A DNA stretch of 64,000 bases from Yoonia litorea (lineage in GTDB: Bacteria; Pseudomonadota; Alphaproteobacteria; Rhodobacterales; Rhodobacteraceae): contig NZ_FOZM01000002.1 in assembly GCF_900114675.1 (NCBI RefSeq), forward strand, positions 310,001 to 374,000, given 5' to 3'. The notes under the pieces are model-generated. The model was not told where the DNA came from, ran no database searches, and was given only the letters and a program-made list of their open reading frames with translations. Shown here piece by piece: positions 33,611 to 42,466 of the stretch. How positions within the stretch are numbered: position 1 is the first letter of the stretch; the number at the start of each line of letters is the position of its first letter. A program made the position numbers and the translations under genes.

Positions 33611-33628
33611 TGTCAGTCAATCCTGACA
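33611..33628. promoter_or_regulatory. PpsR box A in the crtA/crtI divergent promoter
   Basis: TGTCAGTCAATCCTGACA is a perfect TGTC-N10-GACA palindrome, 16 bases upstream of the crtA ATG. With box B at 33667 it forms the spaced pair typical of cooperative PpsR binding. Confidence 0.87.
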
Positions 33629-33666
33629 CATGACTCGAGCTTTGGGAAGTGATTGACAATATTAAT

Positions 33667-33684
33667 TGTAAACTTGTGTTTACA
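33667..33684. promoter_or_regulatory. PpsR box B in the crtA/crtI divergent promoter
   Basis: TGTAAACTTGTGTTTACA is a perfect 7-bp palindrome fitting TGT-N12-ACA, 16 bases before the crtI start. TTGACA at 33653-33658 just upstream may be the crtI -35 element. Confidence 0.82.
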
Positions 33685-33700
33685 CTACTACGCTGTCCGC

Positions 33701-35239
33701 ATGCCGAAGGACATGGAAAACGACTCATCTCAAGCGATTGTCATCGGTGCCGGCCTTGGCGGGTTGGCGGCTGCAATGCGACTTGGCGCGAAAGGATATG
33801 CGGTCACGGTTCTTGACCGATTAGACCTACCAGGTGGGCGCGGATCATCGGTGACGCAAGACGGGCACCGGTTCGATCTCGGGCCGACGATCATTACCGT
33901 GCCGCAGGTCTATGAGAGCCTGTGGGCGGCTTGTGGCCGCAATTTTCACGAAGACATTGATCTGCGGCCGATGGATCCTTTTTACGAGGTCCGCTGGCAA
34001 GATGGTTCAACCTTCACGGCCCGTCAGGACACGGATGCAATGCTAGCAGAAGTCGCGCGCCTCAGCCCGCGTGACGTCAAAGGCTACAAAAAGTTCCTCA
34101 AGGACAGCCAGCGCCGCTATGTCGTTGGGTTCGAAGGTATGGTTGCCAAGCCGATGCACAGGCTCTGGGAAACGATCAAGGTTCTTCCCGAATTCGCGGT
34201 TCTGCGCGCAGACCGGTCAATCCTTGGCCTTGCAAAGGCCCGTGTAAAAGATCCCCGATTGCAAATGGCGCTTTCGTTTCATCCGCTCTTTATCGGCGGC
34301 GATCCGCGTCACGTGACGTCTATGTATGCGCTTGTTGCCTACCTGGAGAAAGAGTTCGGGGTGCACTACGCGATGGGCGGCGTCCAGGCGATCGCAAAGG
34401 CCATGGCACGCATTGTCAGGGCGCAAGGTGGTGTGATCCGGCAAGGTGCGGAAGTAGACGAGATTCTGGTCCAAGATGATGCAGCCAAAGGCGTGCGCCT
34501 GAACACGGGCGAGCAGATCCGTGCCGATCTGATTGTCAGCAACGCGGATGCGGGCCACACCTATCAGCATCTGCTGCGCAACAGACAGCGCAAACGCTGG
34601 ACAGATGCAAAGCTCAAGTCTCGCCGTTGGTCGATGGGGCTTTTCGTTTGGTATTTTGGCACCAAAGGCACGGCGCAGATGTGGCCAGACGTTGGTCACC
34701 ATACGATTACAAATGCGCCGCGCTATGAGGGATTGCTCAAGGATATCTTCATCAAAGGCAAACTTGCCGATGATATGAGCCTCTATATCCATCGCCCCGG
34801 AAAAACAGACCCAAGCGTCGCGCCAGAGGGCGATGACACGTTCTATGTTCTTTCACCGGTGCCGCATTTGGGTTTTGACAAACCGGTTGACTGGAAAGCC
34901 GAGGCAGAACGCTACAAAGCCAAGGTCCAAGCAGAAGTCGAGAAGACGCTGCCGGGCTTTGCTGAGCGTATCTCAACCGAAATGGTTCTGACGCCGGAGA
35001 ACTTCCGCGACCGATACCTGTCTCCTAACGGATCAGGCTTCTCTATCGAGCCACGGATCCTGCAGTCAGCATGGTTCAGGCCGCACAATATCAGCGAAGA
35101 AGCCAAGGGTCTCTATCTGGTCGGCGCGGGCACGCATCCCGGGGCAGGCGTGCCCGGTGTGATTTCTTCGGCTGAGGTACTGGCCAAGATGGTCCCTGAC
35201 GCACCTGTCCCTGTCGAAATGAAGGTTGCGGCGGAATGA
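33701..35239 (+). CDS. crtI: Phytoene desaturase CrtI
   Basis: CrtI desaturates phytoene, in this lineage to neurosporene for the spheroidene pathway. The 512-residue flavoprotein has the dinucleotide-binding motif VIGAGLGGLAAAMRLGAKG, FDLGPTIITVPQ near residue 60, and the C-terminal signature YLVGAGTHPGAGVPGVISSAE. ATG 33701 or 33713 could be the start; neither has a well-placed Shine-Dalgarno, so a short or leaderless message is possible. It overlaps crtB by four bases. Confidence 0.96.
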   Translation: MPKDMENDSSQAIVIGAGLGGLAAAMRLGAKGYAVTVLDRLDLPGGRGSSVTQDGHRFDLGPTIITVPQVYESLWAACGRNFHEDIDLRPMDPFYEVRWQDGSTFTARQDTDAMLAEVARLSPRDVKGYKKFLKDSQRRYVVGFEGMVAKPMHRLWETIKVLPEFAVLRADRSILGLAKARVKDPRLQMALSFHPLFIGGDPRHVTSMYALVAYLEKEFGVHYAMGGVQAIAKAMARIVRAQGGVIRQGAEVDEILVQDDAAKGVRLNTGEQIRADLIVSNADAGHTYQHLLRNRQRKRWTDAKLKSRRWSMGLFVWYFGTKGTAQMWPDVGHHTITNAPRYEGLLKDIFIKGKLADDMSLYIHRPGKTDPSVAPEGDDTFYVLSPVPHLGFDKPVDWKAEAERYKAKVQAEVEKTLPGFAERISTEMVLTPENFRDRYLSPNGSGFSIEPRILQSAWFRPHNISEEAKGLYLVGAGTHPGAGVPGVISSAEVLAKMVPDAPVPVEMKVAAE

Positions 35240-36258
35240 TACGACCTGACGATCTTGAGCACTGCCGCGAGGCAATCCGCCATGGGTCGCTTTCGTTTCA
35301 TGCCGCCTCCAAATTGCTTCCGGCCAAAGTGCGTGATCCTGCACTTGCTCTTTATGCTTTCTGCCGTCTGGCAGATGACGAGGTTGATGAGGGTGATTAT
35401 CAGGCGGGAGCAGTCTTTCGTTTGCAAGAACGGTTGGATGCGGCCTACGCCGGGCGGCCCAAAGATGCACCTGAAGATCGCGCCTTTGCAGCGATTATCG
35501 AAGATTTCGATATGCCACGCGCCTTGCCTGAGGCTTTGTTGGAAGGGCTGGCATGGGACGCTGCGGAGCGTCGCTATGACAGTCTAAGCGGCGTTCGCGA
35601 CTACTCGGCGCGTGTGGCAAGTGCCGTGGGTGCAATGATGTGTGTCCTGATGCGGGTGCGCGATCCCGATGCGCTTGCCCGCGCCTGTGATCTGGGTGTC
35701 GCGATGCAACTGACCAACATCGCCCGCGACGTGGGTGAGGATGCGCGCATGGGGCGAATCTACCTGCCGCTTGACTGGTTACATGATGCGGGCATCGACC
35801 CGGTGAATTTCGTGCGTGAACCGCTCCCGACAAGCGAGGTGCGCCGGATGGTCAAACGTCTTCTGGCAGAGGCTGAGCGACTCTACCGCCGATCGGAGGC
35901 CGGGATCAACGTCTTGCCATTGCAAGCGCGCACTGGGATTTGGGCGGCAAGGCTGATCTATTCGGGAATCGGCACGCAACTCAGGCGTCAAGGATACGAC
36001 AGTATCTCAATGCGGGCGCATACATCGGTCGCACAAAAGCTTGGATGGCTTGCGCAATCGGGTGCCCGCACAGTCGGATCAGTCATCATGCCAAGATCAG
36101 CGGTTGTTTACGCAAGACCATTGGATGAGGTGGCGTTCCTTGTGGACGCGGCCAGCCATGGACGCCGCAATGCAGGGCGCCCGATGACGGTTCTGAATAT
36201 GCTGGCTGAATTGAAGGCGCGCGAAGCGCGCGTTGGATCGGGCAGGACAACGCCCTAA
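35236..36258 (+). CDS. crtB: Phytoene synthase CrtB
   Basis: CrtB joins two geranylgeranyl diphosphates into phytoene. The 340-residue enzyme has both aspartate-rich substrate/Mg sites, FCRLADDEVDEGDYQ and QLTNIARDVGEDARMGRIYLP. It is cotranscribed with crtI (ATGA overlap). The GGPP synthase crtE, normally nearby, is absent here. Confidence 0.96.
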   Translation: MIRPDDLEHCREAIRHGSLSFHAASKLLPAKVRDPALALYAFCRLADDEVDEGDYQAGAVFRLQERLDAAYAGRPKDAPEDRAFAAIIEDFDMPRALPEALLEGLAWDAAERRYDSLSGVRDYSARVASAVGAMMCVLMRVRDPDALARACDLGVAMQLTNIARDVGEDARMGRIYLPLDWLHDAGIDPVNFVREPLPTSEVRRMVKRLLAEAERLYRRSEAGINVLPLQARTGIWAARLIYSGIGTQLRRQGYDSISMRAHTSVAQKLGWLAQSGARTVGSVIMPRSAVVYARPLDEVAFLVDAASHGRRNAGRPMTVLNMLAELKAREARVGSGRTTP

Positions 36259-36289
36259 GTATCGCACGGGCCCAAACGGAGGCACGACG

Positions 36290-36769
36290 ATGGACTGGAT
36301 TCTTTTCTGTATCTTTCTTGCGGCAACTTTTGCCGCCGGTGCCACTGGCGCCATGTTTCCGACGGGTGAATGGTACAAGCAGCTCAACAAGCCATCATGG
36401 ACACCGCCAAACTGGTTATTCCCCATTGCTTGGACGACGATCTATCTTCTGATGTCGTTTGCCGGTGCGCGCGTGGCCGTGCTGGAAGGCAGCGCCTATG
36501 CGATGGCGTTCTGGGCCATGCAGATAGCTTTCAATGCGCTCTGGACGCCGGTTTTTTTCGGTTTGCGGAACCTCAAAGCCTCTTTACCGATCATGACAGG
36601 GCTTTGGCTTGCGGTGTTGGGGTGTCTGATCACCCATTGGCAGCTTGATATCTGGGCTGGTCTGGCCTTTGTCCCCTATATGGCTTGGGTCACGGTCGCG
36701 GCAGCGCTGAACCTGTCCATGGTGCGTCTCAATCCCGACCAGAAACCCCTCAAGCTCCAGACGCTCTGA
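36290..36769 (+). CDS. tspO: TspO/MBR-family tryptophan-rich sensory protein (CrtK)
   Basis: TspO is an outer-membrane tetrapyrrole-binding protein that, in Rhodobacter, dampens photosynthesis gene expression under oxygen. The 159-residue protein has five hydrophobic helices and conserved family segments WYKQLNKPSWTPPNWLFPI and NALWTPVFFGLRN. The frame opens at 36233, but MDWILFCIFLAATF is the normal start, with GGAGG upstream. It closes the crt block; unrelated purine genes follow. Confidence 0.93.
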   Translation: MDWILFCIFLAATFAAGATGAMFPTGEWYKQLNKPSWTPPNWLFPIAWTTIYLLMSFAGARVAVLEGSAYAMAFWAMQIAFNALWTPVFFGLRNLKASLPIMTGLWLAVLGCLITHWQLDIWAGLAFVPYMAWVTVAAALNLSMVRLNPDQKPLKLQTL

Positions 36770-36784
36770 GACCTCTTGCACGTC

Positions 36785-36809
36785 CCCCAAAACGGTGAAA
36801 CCATTGGGG
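36785..36809 (+). promoter_or_regulatory. Hairpin immediately before the ade start codon
   Basis: CCCCAA (36785-36790) pairs with TTGGGG (36804-36809) and an inner GGT/ACC can also pair. The 3' arm is directly next to the ATG at 36810 and includes the only G-rich ribosome-site candidate. It could gate ade translation or limit read-through from tspO; no T-run is present. Confidence 0.5.
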
Positions 36810-38609
36810 ATGGAACATCACATCAAATCATGGGCCGAGTGCGCCCCCCGGTTGGTCGCTGTCGCGGCAGGCCGCGATAAGGCGGATCTTGTCATTCGCG
36901 GCGGCAAGCTGGTGAATGTGCAATCCCGCGAAATTCTTGATGATTGGCAGGTGGCCGTCGCCGAAGGGCGCTTTGCCTATGTCGGACCTGATGCATCGCA
37001 TTGCATCGGCCCCGATACCCGCGTGATCGAGGCTGACGGCCGCTATCTGATCCCCGGACTTTGCGATGGTCATATGCATATCGAAAGCGGGATGTTGACC
37101 CCGGCCGAGTTTGCCGCTGCCGTGATCCCCCATGGCACCACCACGATGTTCACTGATCCTCATGAGATAGCGAATGTCCTCGGTCTGCGCGGCGTTCGCA
37201 TGATGCATGACGAGGCACTGATGCAGCCTGTGAACATCTACACGCAAATGCCGTCTTGCGCGCCATCCGCGCCGGGTTTGGAGACGACAGGGTTCGAGAT
37301 CAGCGCCGAAGATGTGGCCGAGGCCATGGCATGGCCGGGGATCATCGGACTGGGCGAGATGATGAACTTTCCCGGGGTGATCAATGGCGACCCCCAGATG
37401 CTGGCCGAAATGGCGGCGACGATGAACGCAGGCAAGACCGTCGGCGGGCACTACGCGTCACCTGACAAGGGGGTCGCGTTCTCGGCTTATGTGGCCGGCG
37501 GTGCCGCTGACGACCACGAAGGCACGGCAGAGGCCGACGCCATCGCGCGCGTCCGTAACGGGATGCGGTCCATGATGAGGTTGGGCTCGGCCTGGTATGA
37601 CGTGGAGAGCCAGATCACTGCGGTGACGGAAAAGGGACTCGACCCGCGCAATTTCATTCTTTGTACGGATGATTGCCACTCGGGGACCTTGGTCAACGAC
37701 GGCCACATGAACCGCGTCGTGCGTCACACGATTGCCTGCGGTTGCGATCCGGTGATCGCGCTGCAGATGGCGACGATCAATACCGCGACACATTTCGGGC
37801 TGGAGCGCGAGTTGGGTTCCATCGCGCCCGGGCGGCGGGCGGACGTGATCCTGACTTCGGACCTCACGACCTTGCCAATCGAGGAAGTGATCGCGCGTGG
37901 TGTCACCGTCGCGCGGAACGGCAAACTAACCGTGAACTGCCCCCACTACGACTGGCCCGCTGATGCACGAGGCACGGTGCACCTAGGTAAAGTTCTGACA
38001 GCGACCGACTTTGCCATTACAGCCCCCGAAGGCAAGAACAGCGTCAAAGCCAAGGTGATTGGGGTTGTTGAGAATCAGGCGCCGACGCAGGCCTTGACCG
38101 CTGAGCTGCCGGTAGTTGACGGTCTCGTCGAGGGGGAAGGCGACACATACCAGATCGCCCTTGTTGAGCGGCATCGTGGCACAGGCGCTGTGACCAACGG
38201 TTTTGTGTCCGGCTTCGGCTATACCGGCAAGATGGCGATGGCCTCCACCGTCGCGCATGACAGTCACCACATGATTGTGGTCGGCACGGATCGGGAAATG
38301 ATGGCGGCAGCCGCGAACCGGTTGGGTAAGGTCGGTGGTGGCGTATCAATCTGGAAAGACGGGGAAGAGATCAGCCTTGTCGAACTTCCTATTGCAGGCC
38401 TCATGTCTGACAGCCCTGCCGCTGAAGTTGCAGCACAGGCCGACCGCATGGTTGCAGCGATGGCAGCCTGTGGATGCACGCTCAATAACGCCTATATGCA
38501 GCATTCGCTGCTGGCACTTGTTGTCATTCCCTCGTTACGGATCTCTGATCTGGGTCTCGTGGATGTTGACAGGTTTGAAATAACAGAATTGTTCGAGGAC
38601 AACGCATGA
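36810..38609 (+). CDS. ade: Adenine deaminase Ade
   Basis: Ade hydrolyses adenine to hypoxanthine and ammonia. The 599-residue amidohydrolase has the metal-site motif GLCDGHMHIES, DPHEIANVLG, and HYASPDKG, and the C-terminal adenine deaminase domain. I chose ATG 36810; an in-frame GTG at 36795 adds five residues. The stop overlaps the amn ATG by four bases. Together with AMP nucleosidase it forms a route from AMP to hypoxanthine. Confidence 0.94.
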   Translation: MEHHIKSWAECAPRLVAVAAGRDKADLVIRGGKLVNVQSREILDDWQVAVAEGRFAYVGPDASHCIGPDTRVIEADGRYLIPGLCDGHMHIESGMLTPAEFAAAVIPHGTTTMFTDPHEIANVLGLRGVRMMHDEALMQPVNIYTQMPSCAPSAPGLETTGFEISAEDVAEAMAWPGIIGLGEMMNFPGVINGDPQMLAEMAATMNAGKTVGGHYASPDKGVAFSAYVAGGAADDHEGTAEADAIARVRNGMRSMMRLGSAWYDVESQITAVTEKGLDPRNFILCTDDCHSGTLVNDGHMNRVVRHTIACGCDPVIALQMATINTATHFGLERELGSIAPGRRADVILTSDLTTLPIEEVIARGVTVARNGKLTVNCPHYDWPADARGTVHLGKVLTATDFAITAPEGKNSVKAKVIGVVENQAPTQALTAELPVVDGLVEGEGDTYQIALVERHRGTGAVTNGFVSGFGYTGKMAMASTVAHDSHHMIVVGTDREMMAAAANRLGKVGGGVSIWKDGEEISLVELPIAGLMSDSPAAEVAAQADRMVAAMAACGCTLNNAYMQHSLLALVVIPSLRISDLGLVDVDRFEITELFEDNA

Positions 38610-40087
38610 ATATGGCAGAGCAGGCAATGATACGCACACCCGACGTGCCGGGGCCTGAAAGTTTCACAGATCCCAAGGCAGCAGTTGCGCGTCTGCAGGA
38701 ACTCTACCACACCGCTGTCCACTTCTTGTCGGACGGTTTTGCCAAGGCGCTTCGCGAAGGCCAGCCTGCGAGCCGCATTCGGGCCTACTATCCGGAAATT
38801 CGCCTGACAACGACAACCTACGCAAAAATGGACAACCGCCTCTCGTTCGGCCATGTCGCCGAGCCCGGCACCTATGCGACGACAGTCACGCGGCCGGACC
38901 TGTTCGCGTCTTATCTTGAGCAACAGATCGGGCTCTTGATGAAAAGCCATGGGGTACCCGTGGTTGTTGGCGCCTCGACCACCGAAATGCCTGTGCATTT
39001 TGCGGCAGCGAACGATCCCGGCCTGACCGTTCCACAAGACGGTTCGATGGAGTTCAACCTGCGCGACAATTTTGACGTTCCGGATCTAAGCACGACCCAT
39101 GACGATATCGTCAACGGTGAGGGTTTCACATATCCTGACGGCGCGCGTCCACTTGCTCCGTTCACGGCACAGCGCATTGACTACTCGCTCGCGCGACTTG
39201 CGCATTACACGGCGACGGCACCAGAGCACTTTCAAAATCACGTGCTTTTCACCAACTACCAGTTCTATGTGGAAGAATTCGAGGCCTATGCCCGCCACAT
39301 GCTGGCCGACAAAGACAGTGGCTACACCAGCTTTGTCAGCACAGGGAATGTCGAGATCACAGAGCCGGACGCGCAATTGCCTGTGCCGGCCAAGCTGCCG
39401 CAAATGCCGACATATCACCTGAAACGCGCAAACGGAGCGGGCATCACGCTGGTCAATATCGGCGTCGGCCCCTCAAACGCAAAAACCGCAACTGACCATA
39501 TCGCCGTCTTGCGGCCGCATGCGTGGTTAATGGTCGGCCATTGCGCCGGTCTGCGAAATTCGCAGCGATTGGGCGATTTCGTCCTAGCGCACGCCTATCT
39601 GCGCGAAGATCATGTTCTCGATGATGACTTGCCGGTCTGGGTGCCGATTCCGGCGCTGGCCGAGATACAGATCGCACTGGAAACGGCAGTGGCGGATGTG
39701 ACAGAGCTGGAAGGGTATGAGCTCAAGCGCATCATGCGTACAGGAACGGTTGCTACGATTGATAACCGAAACTGGGAGCTGCGAGAGCAAGCTGGACCTG
39801 TTCAGCGTCTTTCGCAATCGCGGGCCATTGCCTTGGATATGGAAAGCGCCACGATTGCCGCAAATGGTTTCCGCTTCCGCGTTCCGTACGGGACATTGCT
39901 TTGCGTCAGCGACAAACCATTGCATGGTGAACTGAAGCTGCCCGGAATGGCATCCGAGTTTTACAAAACGCAGGTCGCCGCCCATTTGATGATCGGTATT
40001 CGTGCGATGGAACGCCTGCGAGAGATGCCGTTGGAACGCATTCACAGCCGGAAACTTCGGAGTTTTGAAGAGACCGCCTTCCTCTAG
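38606..40087 (+). CDS. amn: AMP nucleosidase Amn
   Basis: Amn hydrolyses AMP to adenine and ribose 5-phosphate, controlling adenylate pools. The 493-residue protein has the N-terminal regulatory domain and a C-terminal phosphorylase-type domain with VGHCAGLRNSQRLGDFVLA, ALDMESATIAANGFRFRVPYGT and VSDKPLHGELKLPG. Length and motifs match E. coli Amn. Translational coupling to ade makes sense because adenine is the shared intermediate. Confidence 0.95.
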   Translation: MNMAEQAMIRTPDVPGPESFTDPKAAVARLQELYHTAVHFLSDGFAKALREGQPASRIRAYYPEIRLTTTTYAKMDNRLSFGHVAEPGTYATTVTRPDLFASYLEQQIGLLMKSHGVPVVVGASTTEMPVHFAAANDPGLTVPQDGSMEFNLRDNFDVPDLSTTHDDIVNGEGFTYPDGARPLAPFTAQRIDYSLARLAHYTATAPEHFQNHVLFTNYQFYVEEFEAYARHMLADKDSGYTSFVSTGNVEITEPDAQLPVPAKLPQMPTYHLKRANGAGITLVNIGVGPSNAKTATDHIAVLRPHAWLMVGHCAGLRNSQRLGDFVLAHAYLREDHVLDDDLPVWVPIPALAEIQIALETAVADVTELEGYELKRIMRTGTVATIDNRNWELREQAGPVQRLSQSRAIALDMESATIAANGFRFRVPYGTLLCVSDKPLHGELKLPGMASEFYKTQVAAHLMIGIRAMERLREMPLERIHSRKLRSFEETAFL

Positions 40088-40219
40088 CGACAAAAATCAC
40101 CAAAAAACTGCCGAAAACCCCTTATTTTGTGCAGCTAATCGTTGTGGTGTCACACAAGATACCGTTAAATGTTCAAGCAACGGGCCCAAATTATAGGGCG
40201 AATGAGGGAGAACAGTCGA

Positions 40220-40510
40220 ATGGCGACAAAACCAATGACAAAAGCACAGCTGGTAGCTGCGCTGGCCGATGAAACAGGCATGGACAAGAAATCTGCAGGT
40301 GGCGCGATCGACGCACTGACCGATATCATCACGAAAGAGGTGTCCGGCGGTGGCGCAGTAACCCTCCCTGGTGTTGGCAAGATCTACTGCCGTGAGCGTC
40401 CGGAGCGTATGGTGCGCAACCCTGCCACCGGTGAGCAGATCAAGAAAGAAGCCGACAAGGTCGTCAAGATGACGATCGCCAAAGCGCTGAAAGACAGCGT
40501 AAACGGCTAA
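40220..40510 (+). CDS. HU-family DNA-binding protein
   Basis: This 96-residue basic protein has the HU/IHF fold: MTKAQLVAALADETGMDKKSAGGAIDALTDII, the beta-arm ERPERMVRNPATGEQI, and KVVKMTIAKALKD. HU proteins compact DNA and assist recombination and transcription. The beta-arm differs from canonical HU (RNPQTGEE), so it is an HU-like paralogue. It appears monocistronic, with a terminator after it. ATG 40220 is chosen over in-frame starts from 40169. Confidence 0.92.
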   Translation: MATKPMTKAQLVAALADETGMDKKSAGGAIDALTDIITKEVSGGGAVTLPGVGKIYCRERPERMVRNPATGEQIKKEADKVVKMTIAKALKDSVNG

Positions 40511-40540
40511 GCTGGACCACTTGGTCTGAGCAATGACGCA

Positions 40541-40567
40541 AAGGGCCGCCTATGGGCGGCCTTTTCT
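40541..40567 (+). terminator. Intrinsic terminator after the HU-like gene
   Basis: GGCCGCC (40544-40550) pairs with GGCGGCC (40555-40561) around a TATG loop and is followed by TTTTCTTT. Confidence 0.88.
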
Positions 40568-40643
40568 TTGGGCTCATTTGGGATAAGTTTCGGAACAATT
40601 CCAATCGGCCGGCGGTTAGTCGTCTAAACAGGGGGACTTTGCC

Positions 40644-41603
40644 ATGAGTGGATTACTCGCGCTTCTTGACGACGTTGCAGCTATCGTCAAACTCTCAGCG
40701 GCCCAGTTGGACGATATCGCAGCACAAGCCAGCAAGGCTGGTGCCAAGGCTGCAGGTGTTGTGATTGATGACGCGGCTGTCACCCCGAAATACGTGACCG
40801 GGCTACCAGCGGCACGAGAACTTCCCATCGTCTGGAAAATTGCGCGCGCCTCATTCTTCAACAAGCTTGTCATCTTGCTGCCCGCAGCTTTGCTGCTGGA
40901 TGCGTTTTTGCCGTGGCTTCTGACGCCTCTACTGATGATTGGAGGGGCCTATCTCTGTTTTGAAGGGGCCGAAAAGGTCTGGCATCTGATTGTGCCGCAC
41001 AAGGAACATGGCCCCCAGCAGGCCGAAACGCTGGATGCAGCACATCTTGAGGAGCAACGTGTCAAAGGGGCGATCAAAACAGATTTCATCCTTTCGGCTG
41101 AAATCATGACGATTTCCCTGTCGCAGATCGATTCAGATGTCTTCTGGATCAAGCTTGCAGCACTCGGCGCTGTTGCGATTGGTATCACTGCCTTGGTCTA
41201 TGGTGCAGTTGCCCTTCTTGTGAAAGCTGACGATGCTGGACTTCTTATGGCCAAGCAAGGCCGCTTGGCGACAACACGTCAGCTTGGCCGAGCCATCGTA
41301 AAGGCGATGCCGAGTGTCATGGTGGCAATCGCCACTATTGGCACCATTGCCATGCTTTGGGTCGGCGGAAGCATCATTGTTCATGGATTGCATGATTTGG
41401 GATGGCATTTGCCATACGAGACGATCAAGCATGTGGCAGAGGACTACGGTGGAACCTCAGGCTTTGTAAAATGGGCGATCACCGCAGGGCTTGATGGATT
41501 GCTTGGCCTCGTTTTCGGACTGTTGCTCATTCCGGTCGTAACAAAAGGTCTCGTTCCGGTTATGGGACGATTGTTCCCTGAGAAGTCACCGCAACCGCAC
41601 TAA
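40644..41603 (+). CDS. DUF808-family inner membrane protein (YedI-like)
   Basis: The 319-residue protein begins MSGLLALLDDVAAIVKLSAAQLDDIAAQ, diagnostic of the DUF808 family, and has several hydrophobic segments (near residues 75-95, 160-190, 225-250 and 285-305). Its function is unknown; E. coli YedI is the best-known relative. It may share a transcript with the EamA gene, whose ATG overlaps its stop by one base (TAATG). Confidence 0.85.
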   Translation: MSGLLALLDDVAAIVKLSAAQLDDIAAQASKAGAKAAGVVIDDAAVTPKYVTGLPAARELPIVWKIARASFFNKLVILLPAALLLDAFLPWLLTPLLMIGGAYLCFEGAEKVWHLIVPHKEHGPQQAETLDAAHLEEQRVKGAIKTDFILSAEIMTISLSQIDSDVFWIKLAALGAVAIGITALVYGAVALLVKADDAGLLMAKQGRLATTRQLGRAIVKAMPSVMVAIATIGTIAMLWVGGSIIVHGLHDLGWHLPYETIKHVAEDYGGTSGFVKWAITAGLDGLLGLVFGLLLIPVVTKGLVPVMGRLFPEKSPQPH

Positions 41604-42466
41604 TGGATGTCAAAGCGATCATGATGGGGCTGGCGTTCGCATTTATGTGGTCATCAGCCTTTACCTCTGCGCGGGTGATCGTCGAATATGCGCCGCCACT
41701 CTCTGCACTGGCGTTACGGTTTCTCATTTCAGGGCTTCTTGGTGTTGTGATTGCGCTGGCGCTCGGCCAGTCCGCCAGACTGACTTGCAAGCAATGGCTA
41801 GGCGTCGTGATCTTCGGGCTTTGTCAAAATGCCCTCTATCTTGGCCTCAATTTTGTTGCGATGCAGACCGTTCCGGCATCGCTGGCAGCTATCATTGCAT
41901 CGACAATGCCGCTGCTTGTGGCGATTGCCGGTTGGCTGGTCTTCGGGAACCGTGTGCGGCCTCTGGGCATTGCCGGTCTGATTGCGGGGGTTGTCGGGGT
42001 CGGTCTGATCATGGGCGCGCGCTTGCAAGGTGGCGCCGACCTCTATGGGATCATCCTTTGCGTGATTGGTGTGGTCTCGCTGACAATCGCGACATTGGCT
42101 GTTCTTGGTGCGTCCTCAGGCGGCAATGTTCTGATGATCGTAGGGCTACAAATGCTGGTCGGCAGCGCGATCCTTTGGGTGCCAGCACTCGCTTTCGAGA
42201 CTTTGGACGTGACCCTGAACTGGCAACTGATCGTTGCGTTCATCTACACGACGCTGGTGCCCGGGCTGGCGGCGACATGGGTCTGGTTCGTCTTGGTGGG
42301 GCGGATCGGGGCGGTGAAGGCCTCGACGTTTCACTTTCTTAACCCGTTTCTGGGCGTCGCCATCGCGGCCGCGCTCTTGGGCGAAGCCATCGGCGTACTG
42401 GATGTGATTGGTGTTGTGATCATCGCAGGCGGCATTCTGGCCGTGCAGCTGTCGAAACAGGCCTAG
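41603..42466 (+). CDS. EamA/DMT-superfamily transporter
   Basis: This 287-residue protein has ten hydrophobic helices arranged as two EamA repeats, with the first at about residues 5-130 and the second from 145-285. Family segments include [20 protein letters not shown] and [20 protein letters not shown]. Members export amino acids, metabolites or take up nucleotide sugars; the substrate here cannot be told. It is convergent with aroC, overlapping by four bases. Confidence 0.88.
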   Translation: MDVKAIMMGLAFAFMWSSAFTSARVIVEYAPPLSALALRFLISGLLGVVIALALGQSARLTCKQWLGVVIFGLCQNALYLGLNFVAMQTVPASLAAIIASTMPLLVAIAGWLVFGNRVRPLGIAGLIAGVVGVGLIMGARLQGGADLYGIILCVIGVVSLTIATLAVLGASSGGNVLMIVGLQMLVGSAILWVPALAFETLDVTLNWQLIVAFIYTTLVPGLAATWVWFVLVGRIGAVKASTFHFLNPFLGVAIAAALLGEAIGVLDVIGVVIIAGGILAVQLSKQA

